Below are positions 1-9,183 of a stretch of DNA of 13,313 bases, one piece after another. This stretch comes from Acanthamoeba sp. SK_2022b. Lineage: Eukaryota; Discosea; Longamoebia; Acanthamoebidae. Below the pieces are notes generated by a model, which was not told where the DNA came from, did no database searches, and saw only the letters and a program-made list of their open reading frames with translations. Each line of letters opens with the position of its first letter. Positions within the stretch are counted from its first letter, which is position 1. Where the stretch lies: positions 1 through 13,313 of the forward strand of contig JANDJZ010000868.1 of NCBI GenBank assembly GCA_027943245.1, read 5' to 3'. The position numbers and the translations under genes are program-made.

Positions 1-1209
1 GCCACCAGCACGCCCTCGGCCGGGACGTCTGCGTGGTCGGGCATGGCCTCCTTGCCCTTGCCGATACCCTTGGATCCGCCCTCTTCGTCATCGGACGAGG
101 AAGAAGAGGAGGTGACCTGCCGCAGGCCTGCCTTGGCGCTCTGCGGCGACGAGGATGTTGCGTCGGTGGTGACGGGGCGCGTCGTGTCAATGGCGGCGTT
201 GATGAGGCGCATCCACCTCTTCATATCGTCGTCCTCCTTGGCATGCAGCAGGAATACTCGCTGCTGCATGTTCTTCTTGTGGCTCACCTGGAAGCAGTGC
301 TTCTTCCCTCGTGTCATGTCCTACACAAGAAAACCACCAGCCACCAACACTGTTGAGCCCATAGCCCATGACTCGCCGCTTCGCGTCTTTGCGCAAGAAG
401 ATGATTAACAAGTGATGGGTGGGCATACCCTCATGACTTCGCAGCCGGTGAGGTCAATTACGCCTTTGGGTCGATGAGCCTGAGGCAAAGAAGAAGAGAA
501 ATTGAGGGTGGATCAATGAGAACGGAGCTTCACGTGTATCGTTGTAGCGACCGGCGAGTAGTGCGTGCTGAGGATGAGCGCACGTACCGAGGAACTGTCA
601 AAATAATATAGGAGGTGTTGGTTAAGAACAAAGTAGCGCTTACGCCACGTCTTGTGGATGGCCCCCTGCTTCGTCAGCCAACCGCTGTGTGTCGGGGCCT
701 CGAACGAATCCGCAGACCTGCCACATGCACACCAGACGACCCACGTCGGTTTCAGTCACGCGACGTTCCCAGCCACGCGTGGTGAGAGGGAGAAGCTACG
801 TGTTGGCGTACGGGTCGGCCTCGTCAGGCTTGGAGGTCTTGTGAGACGCACTCCAAAAGAACACCACCTCCTCCAGCTTGTTCAACTACAAGAGATACCC
901 AAAACAAGGCTATTAGGCGCGACCAAACAATAATAAAATAAGTGAGCGGCGTAGTGTGACACGCACCACGTCAGCTGTGGAGGTCGACCGCCGGCGCCTA
1001 CCGGTGGCACTGGCGGTGCTGTCGAGGTCCACTAGCGGCGGACCGCCGTCTTCCAGGATGGTGGGCGTGCTTGTGGTCGCCGAGCGCGTGGTAGGTATTG
1101 ACCCACTCGACCCGCGCTTCACCTCCGCCTCCCCGGAGGCGTCCTCTACTTCCTGTTCATGTTCCTTCTCCTTGTCGGGCACCAATCCAATGGCCTTCAG
1201 AAGCTCCAT
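1..1209 (-). CDS. PH-domain protein, 5' part (runs off left edge)
   Basis: Five exons can be read on the minus strand: 1209-967, 885-800, 717-588, 479-429 and 320 to beyond position 1. All junctions are GT-AG and in phase. The start ATG at 1209 (MELLKAIGLVP) has a good context (GGC before, G after). Residues 1 to about 115 are acidic/Ser-Thr rich and probably disordered. A pleckstrin-homology domain spans about residues 118-214: the first strand reads HSGWLTKQG, followed by TWRKRYFVL and LLYYFDSS, then RPKGVIDLTGC. The C-terminal helix MKRWMRLINAAI holds the diagnostic Trp (about 206). The basic pattern K-Xn-R-K-R-Y-Xn-Y resembles PH domains that bind 3-phosphoinositides, so membrane recruitment by PIP2/PIP3 is a fair inference. 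After the domain the chain is Ser/Asp/Glu rich and still open at the window edge, so the C-terminal function is unknown. Confidence 0.85.
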
Positions 1210-1460
1210 GCCTTGTCGAGACCCACGGCCACCAGACGAGCTAATAAATATCGGGTACTACAAAAAGGGTAAGAAAAAAGCGAAAAAAGCGCCAAATTCG
1301 TGGAACGGAGACTAGAGAAAGGGCCGAAGAAACATCTTGCCGTTCCAGGATAATAACCCCATCGAAATGGCGCCAAAGATGAAAAATTGAAAAAAAAAAT
1401 ACAATCTTGTTTGGCGCCAATTGTAGTACAACACAGACCCGCAAGTCAAAGCAGGCCGGC
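1210..1460 (-). promoter_or_regulatory. Intergenic region with three E2F-type TTTGGCGC sites
   Basis: This 251-bp gap holds the 3' flank of the charged-protein gene and the presumed promoter of the PH-domain gene. The 8-mer TTTGGCGC occurs three times: on the minus strand at 1289-1296 and 1370-1377, and on the plus strand at 1410-1417. It fits the E2F/DP consensus TTTSSCGC. An A/T-only stretch at about 1241-1250 (TATTTATTAG on the minus strand), 32-41 bp before the ATG, could serve as a TATA-like element. An oligo-A run lies at 1391-1399. Function is inferred from motif match only. Confidence 0.45.
1255..1429. repeat. 9-bp inverted repeat bounding the E2F-site region
   Basis: GTACTACAA at 1255-1263 is exactly the reverse complement of TTGTAGTAC at 1421-1429. 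The 157 bp between the arms contain all three TTTGGCGC copies. No target-site duplication is visible outside the arms. Confidence 0.5.
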
Positions 1461-4400
1461 TCACTCCTTGGTGTTCTTCTGCTTGTTCATGGCGATGTTA
1501 CTCAAAGAGGTCAAGCTTTCAAGGTGAAAGGCGTGAACGTACGTAGGAGGACGTGGAGGTGCGGGCAGGCACAGAAGACGAGGCGCGGGTAAAGGCTTCC
1601 GAAGCGAGTATGCCCTGCAGAACGTCGAGGTCCGAGGACGCCCTGGCTTTCTGTCGGTCCTGGTCGATGCTGCCCGTCAGCGATTCAACCACCTTGTCGT
1701 CGTCCCTGCTGTCGCCTTTCCTGCTTCTCCGTCTCCGGGCGCTCAGTGGGGCGTTGTTGTTGCTGCTGTTGGCCTCTTGCTCCTGCGCCTTGGTCACATC
1801 ATCGAACAGCTTCTCGTAGGATGTGCCCTGCTTCGTGAGATGCTGGCCGCTGGTGGACTTCCTGGCTTCGTCCTTGCTCTCCTTCTTGCCGTTGTAGCGG
1901 TTGTCCTTGTCCTCCTTGCTGCTTCGCATTGGGTTCGGTGGCCGCTTGGCCAACAGCGTGGAGTCACTGCTCTGCGAAGTCGAGCCAGACGGGAGGGGCG
2001 GCAGCTGCTTGGCCGGTGGTCGCTTCAAGGACGGGCTTTGAAGTTCCTTCTTGCTCTCGCGCATGGGCGCCAGCATGTCCCGCACCACCCTACGCGGCCC
2101 GGGCCCTGCTCCGGGCACCGGCGGCACCACGGGCGTCGACGGCTTGACCGCCGGCAATGAGGCAGACTGCGTGCCCGCGGGCTTGGCCGCCGCCGCCCCG
2201 TCAGAAGGAGAAGAAGAAGAAGCGGCGTCGGGGTCGATCGGCTCCAAGGCCTGCGTGCTGAAGCGTCGGCCGCCGATGAGCGAGCCCGACTTGAGGATGA
2301 ACGACCCGATCTTGCCCTTAGTTCCGCCGCTGGCACCGGAGGCACCGCCGGCGGCCGGTGGTGGTGGCGACTGCCCGGCGGCGGCCCCCGAGTCGGCCTT
2401 GGACACCTCCTGCTCCTTCTCGACGACGAAGCTCAGGCGGCGGCCAAACGAGCCCGATCTCCTCCTGATCAGCGATCCGAGCTTGGTGGCGATGTTTCCG
2501 CTCTCCCTCGTGCTGGCGGCCGCGTCGCCGTCGTCTTTCTGGCTCTCCTTGGCAGCCGCGGCGTCGTCGCCCGTCGGGACGGGCTCGGAGGGGCGGGCGG
2601 CGTAGGCGAGTTCGCCAGACAGTTCGGCCTCCTTGCCCACGCTGGCCAGGAGGGTCACCTCCTGCAGGCGCGACGACGCGCGCTTCTGCTTTGTGGTCAG
2701 CGTATCGTCCCACGCCAAAGGCTTGCTGGCTCCTCCGCTCGCCTTCTCGCCGTTCACGCTCTCCTTCTCCGGCTTCTTCTCCTTCTGTTCGCGTTCCCTG
2801 CCCTCCTTGGCCTTGTCATGGCTCTCGTCCTTCTTCTCCTTCTCCTTCTCCTTCTCCTTCTCCCGCTCCCTCTCCCTGCCCTGGCCCTTTCTCTCCTTGT
2901 CCTTTTCTCTGTCCCTCTCCCTCTCCCTCTCCTTCTTCCTCTCCTTCTCTCGGTCATGCTCCTTCTCTCTCTCCCTCTCTCTCTCCTTCTCCCTCTCCCT
3001 CTCCCTCTCCCGGGGCCTGTCGGTGGTGTCCTTGTCGCGCTCCAAGCGGCGCTCCGAGTAGGAGCGGCGCACGTTGTCAGAACGGGTCTGGTCGGTCCTG
3101 TCGCTCGTTGTCGACCGCCTCGCCGAAAGCGATCCTGATAGGAGCTCGGTCTTCTTCTCCTTCTCTTTCTTCTCCTTCTTCTCCTTCTTGTCTTTCTTGT
3201 CTACTCTTTCCTTCTTCTCCTTCTTCTCCTTCTTCTCCTTCTTCTCTGTCTTCTCCTTCATTTCCTTCTTCTCCTTCTTTTCTGTCTTCTCCTTCTTGTC
3301 TTTCTTCTCCTTCTTGTCATTCTTCTCCTTCTCGGTATCTCTCTCCCTGACCTTGAGCCTCTCCTCCTTTGTCTTCTCCTTGCCCGATTCCTTCTTGTCC
3401 TTCTCTCCGTCCCTCTTCCTTCGCTCCTTGTCCTTCTTATCCTTTGGCTCCTTGTCCTTCTTGTCCTTTGGCTCCTTGTCCTTCTTGTCCTTCGGCTCCT
3501 TGTCCTTCTTCTCCTTCAGCTCCTTGCCGCTCTTGCGGTCGTCTGATCGATCCGATCGTCGCTCGAGCGGCTTGATGTCCTTGTCGTGGTTCTCGCTCTT
3601 CTTTCCCTTCTCCCTCTCCTTCTCCCTATCCTTCTCCTTCTCCCTCTCCTTCGCCTTCTCCTTCTCCTTCTCTCTGTCGTCCCGCTTGCTGGCTTCGGGC
3701 ACGGCCCTGATGCTGCCGCTGCCGCTGCCGCTGCCGCTCTTCGGGCTTTCCTTCGACCTGGCGACCATGCCTCTACTACTGGACGTCCGCTTCGTCTCCG
3801 AGTGTTCGCGATGGAGCTGCGAGCTACGGTCCACGGCGCTGTTGGACCGCGTGAGTCCCGACGACCTGCCGGCGGGCGTGGACGAAGTCGACTTGGCGGC
3901 GCCGCCGCTCGGTCCCGAGAATGTCAGCCGGCGGCTGCTGCTGGAGGAGGGCACCGGGGGCTTCTTGGCCGTCGAGGTGAGCCCGATGGCGGTTGCCCTC
4001 CTCTCGAGCTCGAAGGTAGACGACGACGACGGTTTTCCAGCTCCGCGGCGGTCGTCCGACCCGCTCTTTGGCGAGGCGTCGCGGTCCGCGGGCTTGGTGG
4101 GCTTGTCCTTGGATCGTTCCTTCTTGTCGTCGTCCTTGCTTCTCTCTCTATCTCGGTTCTTTTTCTTCTCCTTGTCGTCTTCAGTCTCCCTCTTCTTGTT
4201 GTCCTTTGTCTTGTCCGAATCCGTTTTGGATCGCCCCCGCGGCGTCGTGGGGTCGCGACTCGATAGGGGCGTGGAGGAGCTGGAAGAAGAAGGGAGGGAC
4301 GTGTTCGCGTTGTTGAGGTCGGACACCGTGTTGCGTTTGGTGCTGGGGGCAGTGCGGGGCGTGCTCGAACGCGTACGATTGCCATCGACCAGCTTGCTGG

Positions 4401-4584
4401 CCTTGGGCGTGCTGGCCTTGTCTCGACTAGACGACGTCTCTGGCGCCGGCGGCGCGGTAGCGGTCCTTGAGCTTCTCGTCGGACTCGACGAAGAAAGCCC
4501 CCCTCCCGATTTGGGTGGCTTATCGACATCGCTGCTGGCTCCCCCCTTGCGCGAGGAAGTGGTGGAGGCAGCTCGCGAGGCCAT
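1461..4584 (-). CDS. Long charged low-complexity protein of unknown function
   Basis: A single exon of about 1,014 codons starts at the ATG at 4584 (MASRAAST). The frame is open back to 4629, but only a TTG lies there, so 4584 is the eukaryotic start. I favour a 3' splice: donor TAC|GTACGT after 1543, acceptor AAGCAG before 1478, then KNTKE and TGA at 1461. The unspliced alternative stops at 1519. The protein is Ser-rich at the N terminus, then almost entirely Lys/Glu/Asp/Arg in the middle, including four 8-residue PKDKKDKE-type repeats and a long Arg-Glu block. The C-terminal third is Ser/Pro/Ala rich and carries a duplicated motif (residues about 701-719 and 758-776) ending in RRLS and RRFS, which fit basophilic kinase sites. 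A conserved-looking patch (SYEKLFDDVTKAQEQEAN) lies near the C terminus. I recognise no catalytic domain. A nuclear or cytoskeletal scaffold is conceivable but unsupported. Confidence 0.72.
2824..3011. repeat. Polypyrimidine/polypurine tract inside coding sequence
   Basis: The plus strand is almost pure C/T (CTCCTT and CTCTCC units). The minus strand encodes the Arg-Glu and Lys-Glu block of the charged protein. A second, more interrupted tract of the same kind runs at about 3150-3690. Confidence 0.9.
3150..3690. repeat. Second interrupted polypyrimidine/polypurine tract
   Basis: CTTCTC and CTTGTC triplet-based repeats on the plus strand encode KEK/KDK runs of the charged protein on the minus strand. 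It includes the 24-bp minisatellite at 3424-3519. Confidence 0.85.
3424..3519 (-). repeat. Coding 24-bp minisatellite, four units
   Basis: Four head-to-tail 24-bp units start at 3424, 3448, 3472 and 3496. The middle two differ by one base, the outer ones by a few. On the minus strand each unit encodes eight residues of the type PKDKKDKE, so length change here would keep the frame. Confidence 0.92.
3712..3738. repeat. GCTGCC hexamer repeat in coding sequence
   Basis: Four and a half GCTGCC units encode an alternating Gly-Ser run on the minus strand, within the charged protein. Confidence 0.9.
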
Positions 4585-4912
4585 CTCTAGTGAGAGACAA
4601 GGACAAAGCGGCCTATCTGTATGGATCAATCCCGCGTGGCTTTCTCACCCAGTGCGCCCTTCTTGTGACGTTTGGTCTTCTCCTTTTTTCCGCTGCTCTG
4701 CTTCTTGAAAGAAGGCAGAGTCATCCCACACCTACTCGTCGACGAAGCGACACCGGGCAATTTCCCACCATCAGGGCGGAGTTTCTCTTGCTAGATAAGG
4801 TCTTGGTGTGTTTGTTGAGTTTGTTTAGTTTGGTTTGTTTTTGGTTGAGTTTGTTTCACACAATTCAAGATGACCCAATTCGAGGCACCTCCTCACACTA
4901 CCCTTGCTTCCG
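4585..4912 (-). other. Intergenic stretch between charged-protein and RasGEF genes
   Basis: This 328-bp gap contains the 3' flank of the RasGEF gene and the leader/promoter of the charged-protein gene. At 4807-4856 the minus strand is an A/C-rich low-complexity run with repeated CAAAC units, which would make an unstructured mRNA leader if transcribed. I see no convincing extra exon or RNA gene. Confidence 0.5.
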
Positions 4913-7900
4913 TCACCCGACGTAGGTGGCGCTCCTGCTACGCACCTTTTGCTGCGTGCGGAAGGATATACTTCGCTGCAGCTTCTTCTCCTGTTACCAT
5001 GCAACACCACCGCCACCGCGCACGTGAGCAATCGCGCGAGCGCTATGTACAAACAGATCGTAGTCGCGGCAAACAGGTAACCTGCTTCTCGAGCTCCTTG
5101 AGCTGCTTTTCGGCGTGGAGGAAGGCCTGCGGCATCCACTCGTCCAGGCCCGGCCGCTTCCGCTCCTTGCGGCGAAGACTCCCGGTGAGCGTGTTCGCTC
5201 GAAGCTTTAGCGTGATGTCCTCCTTCTCGTACGTCTGTGCGCTGAGCTCGCTCTTCTTTGCCACTTCGTACAGCTCCTTTTCTGCTCATTCGACGCACGA
5301 TCGACCGCAAACCAACATCAGCAACCACGTGTCAGTAGCGATGCGCGCGCCTAGGGGGGGGGGTAGCATGCCAGGGAGAGTGGTGACGTTCTCGAGGTAC
5401 TCCTCGACGGGCGCCACCGGGTAAAATTTGTAGGGCGTCTTCTGCGCTCGAGAGCAACAAGGAAAGACCGTTCGTTAACTGTGGTGCCCCCTCTTTCCCC
5501 GTAGGCACAGGCTGCGCGCGCGGAGCGGTACCTGGTAGCGCTCCACTTCGGAGATGACCTTGCTGATGAGGTGCATCTTCTCGAAGTTGACCTGTCCGTT
5601 CTTGAGGTGCGACGGCACCTCCTCGATGAACGTGAGGTCGGCCAAGAACACCGCTACGTGCCACACAAGCAAAGGAGATCAGTCGCTTATTCGTCGTCGT
5701 CGTCATCATCTTTGCTTTGAGGCGAGCCAAGTGTACCTTGAAAGGGGATGAGTGGGGGATCGATCACGTCGAGGCGATCGCGGTAGTTCTTGTAGTTCGA
5801 AGAGGGGTCGAACATCACCTCGATCTCTTTGAGTTTGCTAATGTACTTCTTGTCGAGGTCCTGCAGTTGCGTGTGCGCGTGGGCGTGGTGATGGTGATGA
5901 GTAACCCGAGGGGGGAGGGTAAGCACAGTGTCGTCGAGCGGCAGTGGTGTACCCGCCACGACGACTTGAGCCGCTGAACGCAGCCGAGGTTCAGCGCCGC
6001 GTAGATCTCCATCACCCCGTGGAAGTTGTTCATGGATCGCAGGTACTGCAGGCCACGATGGGTGCCATGTAGACCAACAACAGATTAGGCAGAGGAGTAT
6101 ATAGTCGACCAATAGCGGTGGCTCGTTTCGTACCAGCGCGACCTGAATGAATCGGGAGAGGACCTCTATCCGCATGGCCGGGTCTTCGGTGGTGATGATC
6201 TCGGTGGCCACCCAGAAGCACACCTGGCGTGGCAGAGATAGAGTAGAGAGAAAAGGTCACCTCTCCACAACGTTGGTGTGGGAGACCATGGCGTTGGCGT
6301 GCGAACCTTGTTGAACCGTTCCGTGAGGGCCTGTACGTTCGGCGCCTTGCCCTTGGTCCACGCCGAATGATGCAGCTCGCACGCCTGTATCTTTTTGTAT
6401 AACTGCACTCGGGAGAGCGGAGGAAAGGTGAGAGGGGGGGCTCCCATCTCAACACGTGGGCGCGCGGGGGGAGCGTACACTGAATTCGACGAGCGTCATC
6501 TGGCGGGCGACCTCCATGGGGTGCAGGTCGATGAACATCATGCGGTCGCTCTGTATGTTGATGGGCAGAATGGGCTTGAGCGAGGCGTCTGCGCCCTTGA
6601 GAGTCGCCGAGGCCTGCTGGTTCTCCCTTCGGGCCATCACCAACGGCCTGTCCTCCAACACTTTCTGCAAGTTGCCCCCCCCCAACCAAGGCCGGTGAGC
6701 AAACGACGTAATCGCGCCTCTGAAGAGGCACAGGCTAGCTATGCCGACGTTACCCGGAGCGCGGCGGCCCACTCCTGATGCTTGTCGCCGTGAATCTCGA
6801 GCTGGGTCATGAACTCGTCGAATGCCTTCACCAGCTGCGGGTCGTTCTCGAAAAAGTAGTAATGGTTGTCGATCCACCTCTTGAGGGTGTTCACTATTCT
6901 GCGAGTGGTGCGCCAACGCGACACCACAGGGCACACGTGGCCCACCAAGTCACGCCGTGAGACGAGACTTGAAACGCGCCCAAGTCGAGGCAATGCCATG
7001 TGTGGAATGGGAGGGGGGGGGAACCGTGTCTGTTGGCCGATTTGTTTGTTCTCCATGACCTTGAGTTCGCTGGGGGCGAGGCCTGGAGGTGGGGAGGCAA
7101 AGTAGAGCTCCTGGAGCTTCTCCAAGAAGAAGGTGGAGGTGGTGAAGTAGGTGTGCGAGAGCAGGAATGTGTAGACGTAGTCGGGGCCCGAATAGCCGGT
7201 GAGCATGGCGAGCTTCTCCGATTGGTTCGTTTCGATGATCTGGGCGATGAGCCGCTCCAGCGTTCCCGCCACGATGATCTGTCGACCTTCCCTCCTCTCC
7301 CACCTACACACGCGACAAGCAACGTTGCAGTCAAGCGATGAGCGGGCGGCTAGTGGGAGAGCGCGCGTACATGAGCTGCTCCGAGTAGGGCGTGTGGCGC
7401 GGCGACGAGGGCTCGTCTTCGCTCTCGTCTCTGAGAGAGGACGACGACCCGTTGGTGTGTGGCGAGGGCGAGGTCAGCGGAGTGCGTGAGCTCGACGGGG
7501 TGAGCGGTTCAGAGGGGAGCCCGGCCACCCTGCCCACCGCGGCCGTCGCCGAGAAGGAGAAGGCGTCCGACGCCCGACGCGTTCTCTCGTCGCTCTCCTC
7601 GTCGCTCGAGTCCAGCTGCAAGGGACGGACCACGCAGCTGTCGCTTCGAATCTTGCGCAGGGCTGACGTCGCCCGAGGCAGATCGTCCTCCGACAGGTTC
7701 ATCTTTCGATTTTCCACTGTTGACCGTCTGATTAGCCACAACTCCTCTCTACGCACACGCACACGCACACGCACACGCACACGCACACGCACACGCACAC
7801 GCACACGCACACGCACACGCACACGCACACGCACACGCACACCAGCGAGTCGCTACCTTGAGGATGTGTCTGCTTGCGGGGGGCAGGTTGTGAGGTGGGA

Positions 7901-9183
7901 GGGCGGCGGGTGGGGATGACGCTGCCGGAGGAGTATATCCGGCGGATGCCCTTCGCTTCTCGTTGCCGCGAACGGAGCAGGGTCAGCGTGTCCCTGTCGG
8001 GCCCGCGCAGCAGCATGCGGGCCTCGGGGCCTCCTATCTCGATGGTGCGCCGCGAAGAGGACGGCGGCGTGTGGGCCAGGGGGTCCAGGCCGCCCTCCCG
8101 CGTTCGTGTGGGCGTGCTCGAGTCGCTGGCCGAGTAGGGCGCCATCTCGCGGAGCGGAAAGGGGCTCGGGGTGATATTGGACACGCTTCGCTGGAACGTG
8201 TGTGGCGTGGATGGACTAGGCGGTTGATTTTCCTTGGTCAAGCTGACGCTGCTGCTGGTGTGCAAGGGGTTGGTGCTCGGACTGTTGGGTGTGGTGGTGG
8301 TGGTGGTGGTGGTGGCAGTGAACGACGACGAGCGTGGTGAACGAGGCGAAGGCGATGACGATGGAAGCTGCAATGACGATGGAGAAGGGGGTGGGGCCCC
8401 ACCGGTTCTTGCGCGGCGGAGCGTTCCTGTTACATTGCAACATTCACCTGAGCGCCAACCCGAGCACCACTCCACAGCGAGGAGCCCGCATACCTTCTTC
8501 CGTTGGATCGGCGCCCGGTGTCATGGTGCGCCATACCCTTTGGTACACAAAGAAGTGTCAACGTGTGATGCGCTCATGGGCGAGATGAGGCAATGGAATG
8601 AGAGCTACACGTACTTGTTGCGGTTTTGCGAGGCCTGTATGATATCGGCAAACTGGAACAGCGGGTTGGTCACCTTCCGCTCGCCGCCTTCGGCCACCAC
8701 TCCGCCGGCGGTGGACGAAGTGGTTCGCTTTAGGCTGCTGCCGCCCGGCCCGCCGCCTGCGCTCGGCGACGCCTGGCCTGCGCTGGTGGGGCTCCGTGGT
8801 GGGCTCTGCCCCATCGTACACGGGTGAGCCGCGATATCACAGATGGACAGAGAGAGAAGACGGCTGCAGCATCATGGTACCTGTTTGGAGCCATGCTGTG
8901 ATAAACTCTTGAGTTCGAGACTCAGCCTCTCCTTGAGCGTTACTACGCGCATACACCAATGAATGGCATGGCGTGAGGCGAGAGCAAGTAGACGATATTT
9001 AGAGGCTCGAGCTGGTGGTGTACCAGAACGGGAGGCAGAGGGGGCTGTGGACGGGTTGAGAAGCTCGCTATCCTGCAGGGACGGCCGCTTGGATTTCTTC
9101 TTCCTGCATAGTCGTTGAGGAGGGAGATATAGAGGGGGGCAGATGTGGGGGGGGGGGGTGAAAGAGCCTTACCGAACTGACAT
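4913..9183 (-). CDS. Ras guanine-nucleotide exchange factor (REM + CDC25 domains)
   Basis: It should load Ras-family GTPases with GTP at membranes. Coding exons in my model: 9183-9173, 9103-8881, 8805-8615, 8537-8494, 8426-7857, 7716-7371, 7303-7025, 6898-6754, 6664-6479, 6402-6307, 6223-6134, 6045-5953, 5860-5737, 5653-5532, 5441-5372, 5281-5082 and 4990-4913, giving about 955 aa. Residues 1 to about 460 are Ser/Pro/Thr rich and probably disordered. The REM (RasGEF_N) domain lies at about 462-603, with GTLERLIAQIIE and RIVNTLKRWIDNHYYFF. The CDC25 catalytic domain lies at about 645-880: FIDLHPMEVARQMTLVEF, YKKIQACELHHSAW, VATEIITTEDPAMR, NNFHGVMEIYAALN, DPPLIPF, FLADLTFIEE, GQVNFEKMHLISKVI and ELYEVAKKSELS. 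All the conserved blocks are present, so it should be active. The intron after 5372 starts with GC. The 3' end is less sure: without the last splice the frame stops at 5043. The 5' exons upstream of 8805 rest on phase and splice signals only. Confidence 0.88.
5282..5371 (-). other. Probable GC-AG intron in the RasGEF gene
   Basis: The exon ends CCTG at 5372 and the intron begins GCATGC; it ends GAGCAG before 5281. Only this junction joins LENVTTLP to EKELYEVAKKSELS in phase. The four GT dinucleotides earlier in the exon are in phase 0 or 2, whereas phase 1 is needed, and the unspliced frame stops soon after. Confidence 0.6.
7751..7842. repeat. ACGCAC hexamer microsatellite in a RasGEF intron
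   Basis: About 15 uninterrupted copies of ACGCAC (GTGCGT on the sense, minus strand) lie within the 140-nt intron 7856-7717. The tract alternates purine and pyrimidine throughout. A clear branch-point-like CTAAT and the acceptor CAACAG follow it. Confidence 0.95.
8822..9172 (-). other. 5' exons of the RasGEF gene (splice-inferred)
   Basis: A first coding exon of 11 nt (9183-9173, ATG TCA GTT CG) has a GCC before its ATG and a GTAAGG donor. A C-rich tract and acceptor TATGCAG lead into 9103-8881, which encodes a Lys/Ser-rich stretch ending LELKSLSQHGSKQ at the donor CAG|GTACC. This joins in phase to SPPRSPTS at 8805. A 51-nt in-frame piece inside the second exon (about 9008-8942) could be spliced out as well. 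The ATG at 8814 would then be intronic. Confidence 0.6.
9147..9158. repeat. Homopolymeric G run (C on the sense strand)
   Basis: A run of about 12 G on the plus strand becomes the C-rich tract ahead of the acceptor of the first RasGEF intron. Similar G/C runs lie in introns at about 5353-5363, 6433-6440, 6677-6685 and 7012-7021. Confidence 0.9.

Noticed and set aside
4585..4629. Start of the charged protein at 4629
   Set aside because: That codon is TTG, not ATG. The first ATG in frame is at 4584.
3074..4708. Open frame of 544 codons on the plus strand
   Set aside because: It is the mirror of the Lys/Glu-rich frame: Phe/Ser/Leu runs from polypyrimidine DNA, with no domain, and the opposite strand has the better start and composition.
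5043..5082. RasGEF ending at the TAG at 5043
   Set aside because: The donor CAG|GTTACC at 5082 joins in phase to a good acceptor at 4990, giving a natural Lys/Gln-rich tail with a TGA. Kept as the alternative end, not excluded.
8216..8443. Hydrophobic segment followed by a His run on the minus strand, looking like a membrane helix
   Set aside because: It is an alternative frame of the Ser/Pro/Thr-rich RasGEF exon 8426-7857. The longer frame links in phase to both neighbouring exons; this one does not.
8926..8946. tRNA-like B box and T-arm (GTTCGAGAC with a 5-bp stem)
   Set aside because: No A box and no complementary 5' acceptor strand at the proper distance. The sequence is better explained as an exon encoding RLSLELKS on the other strand.
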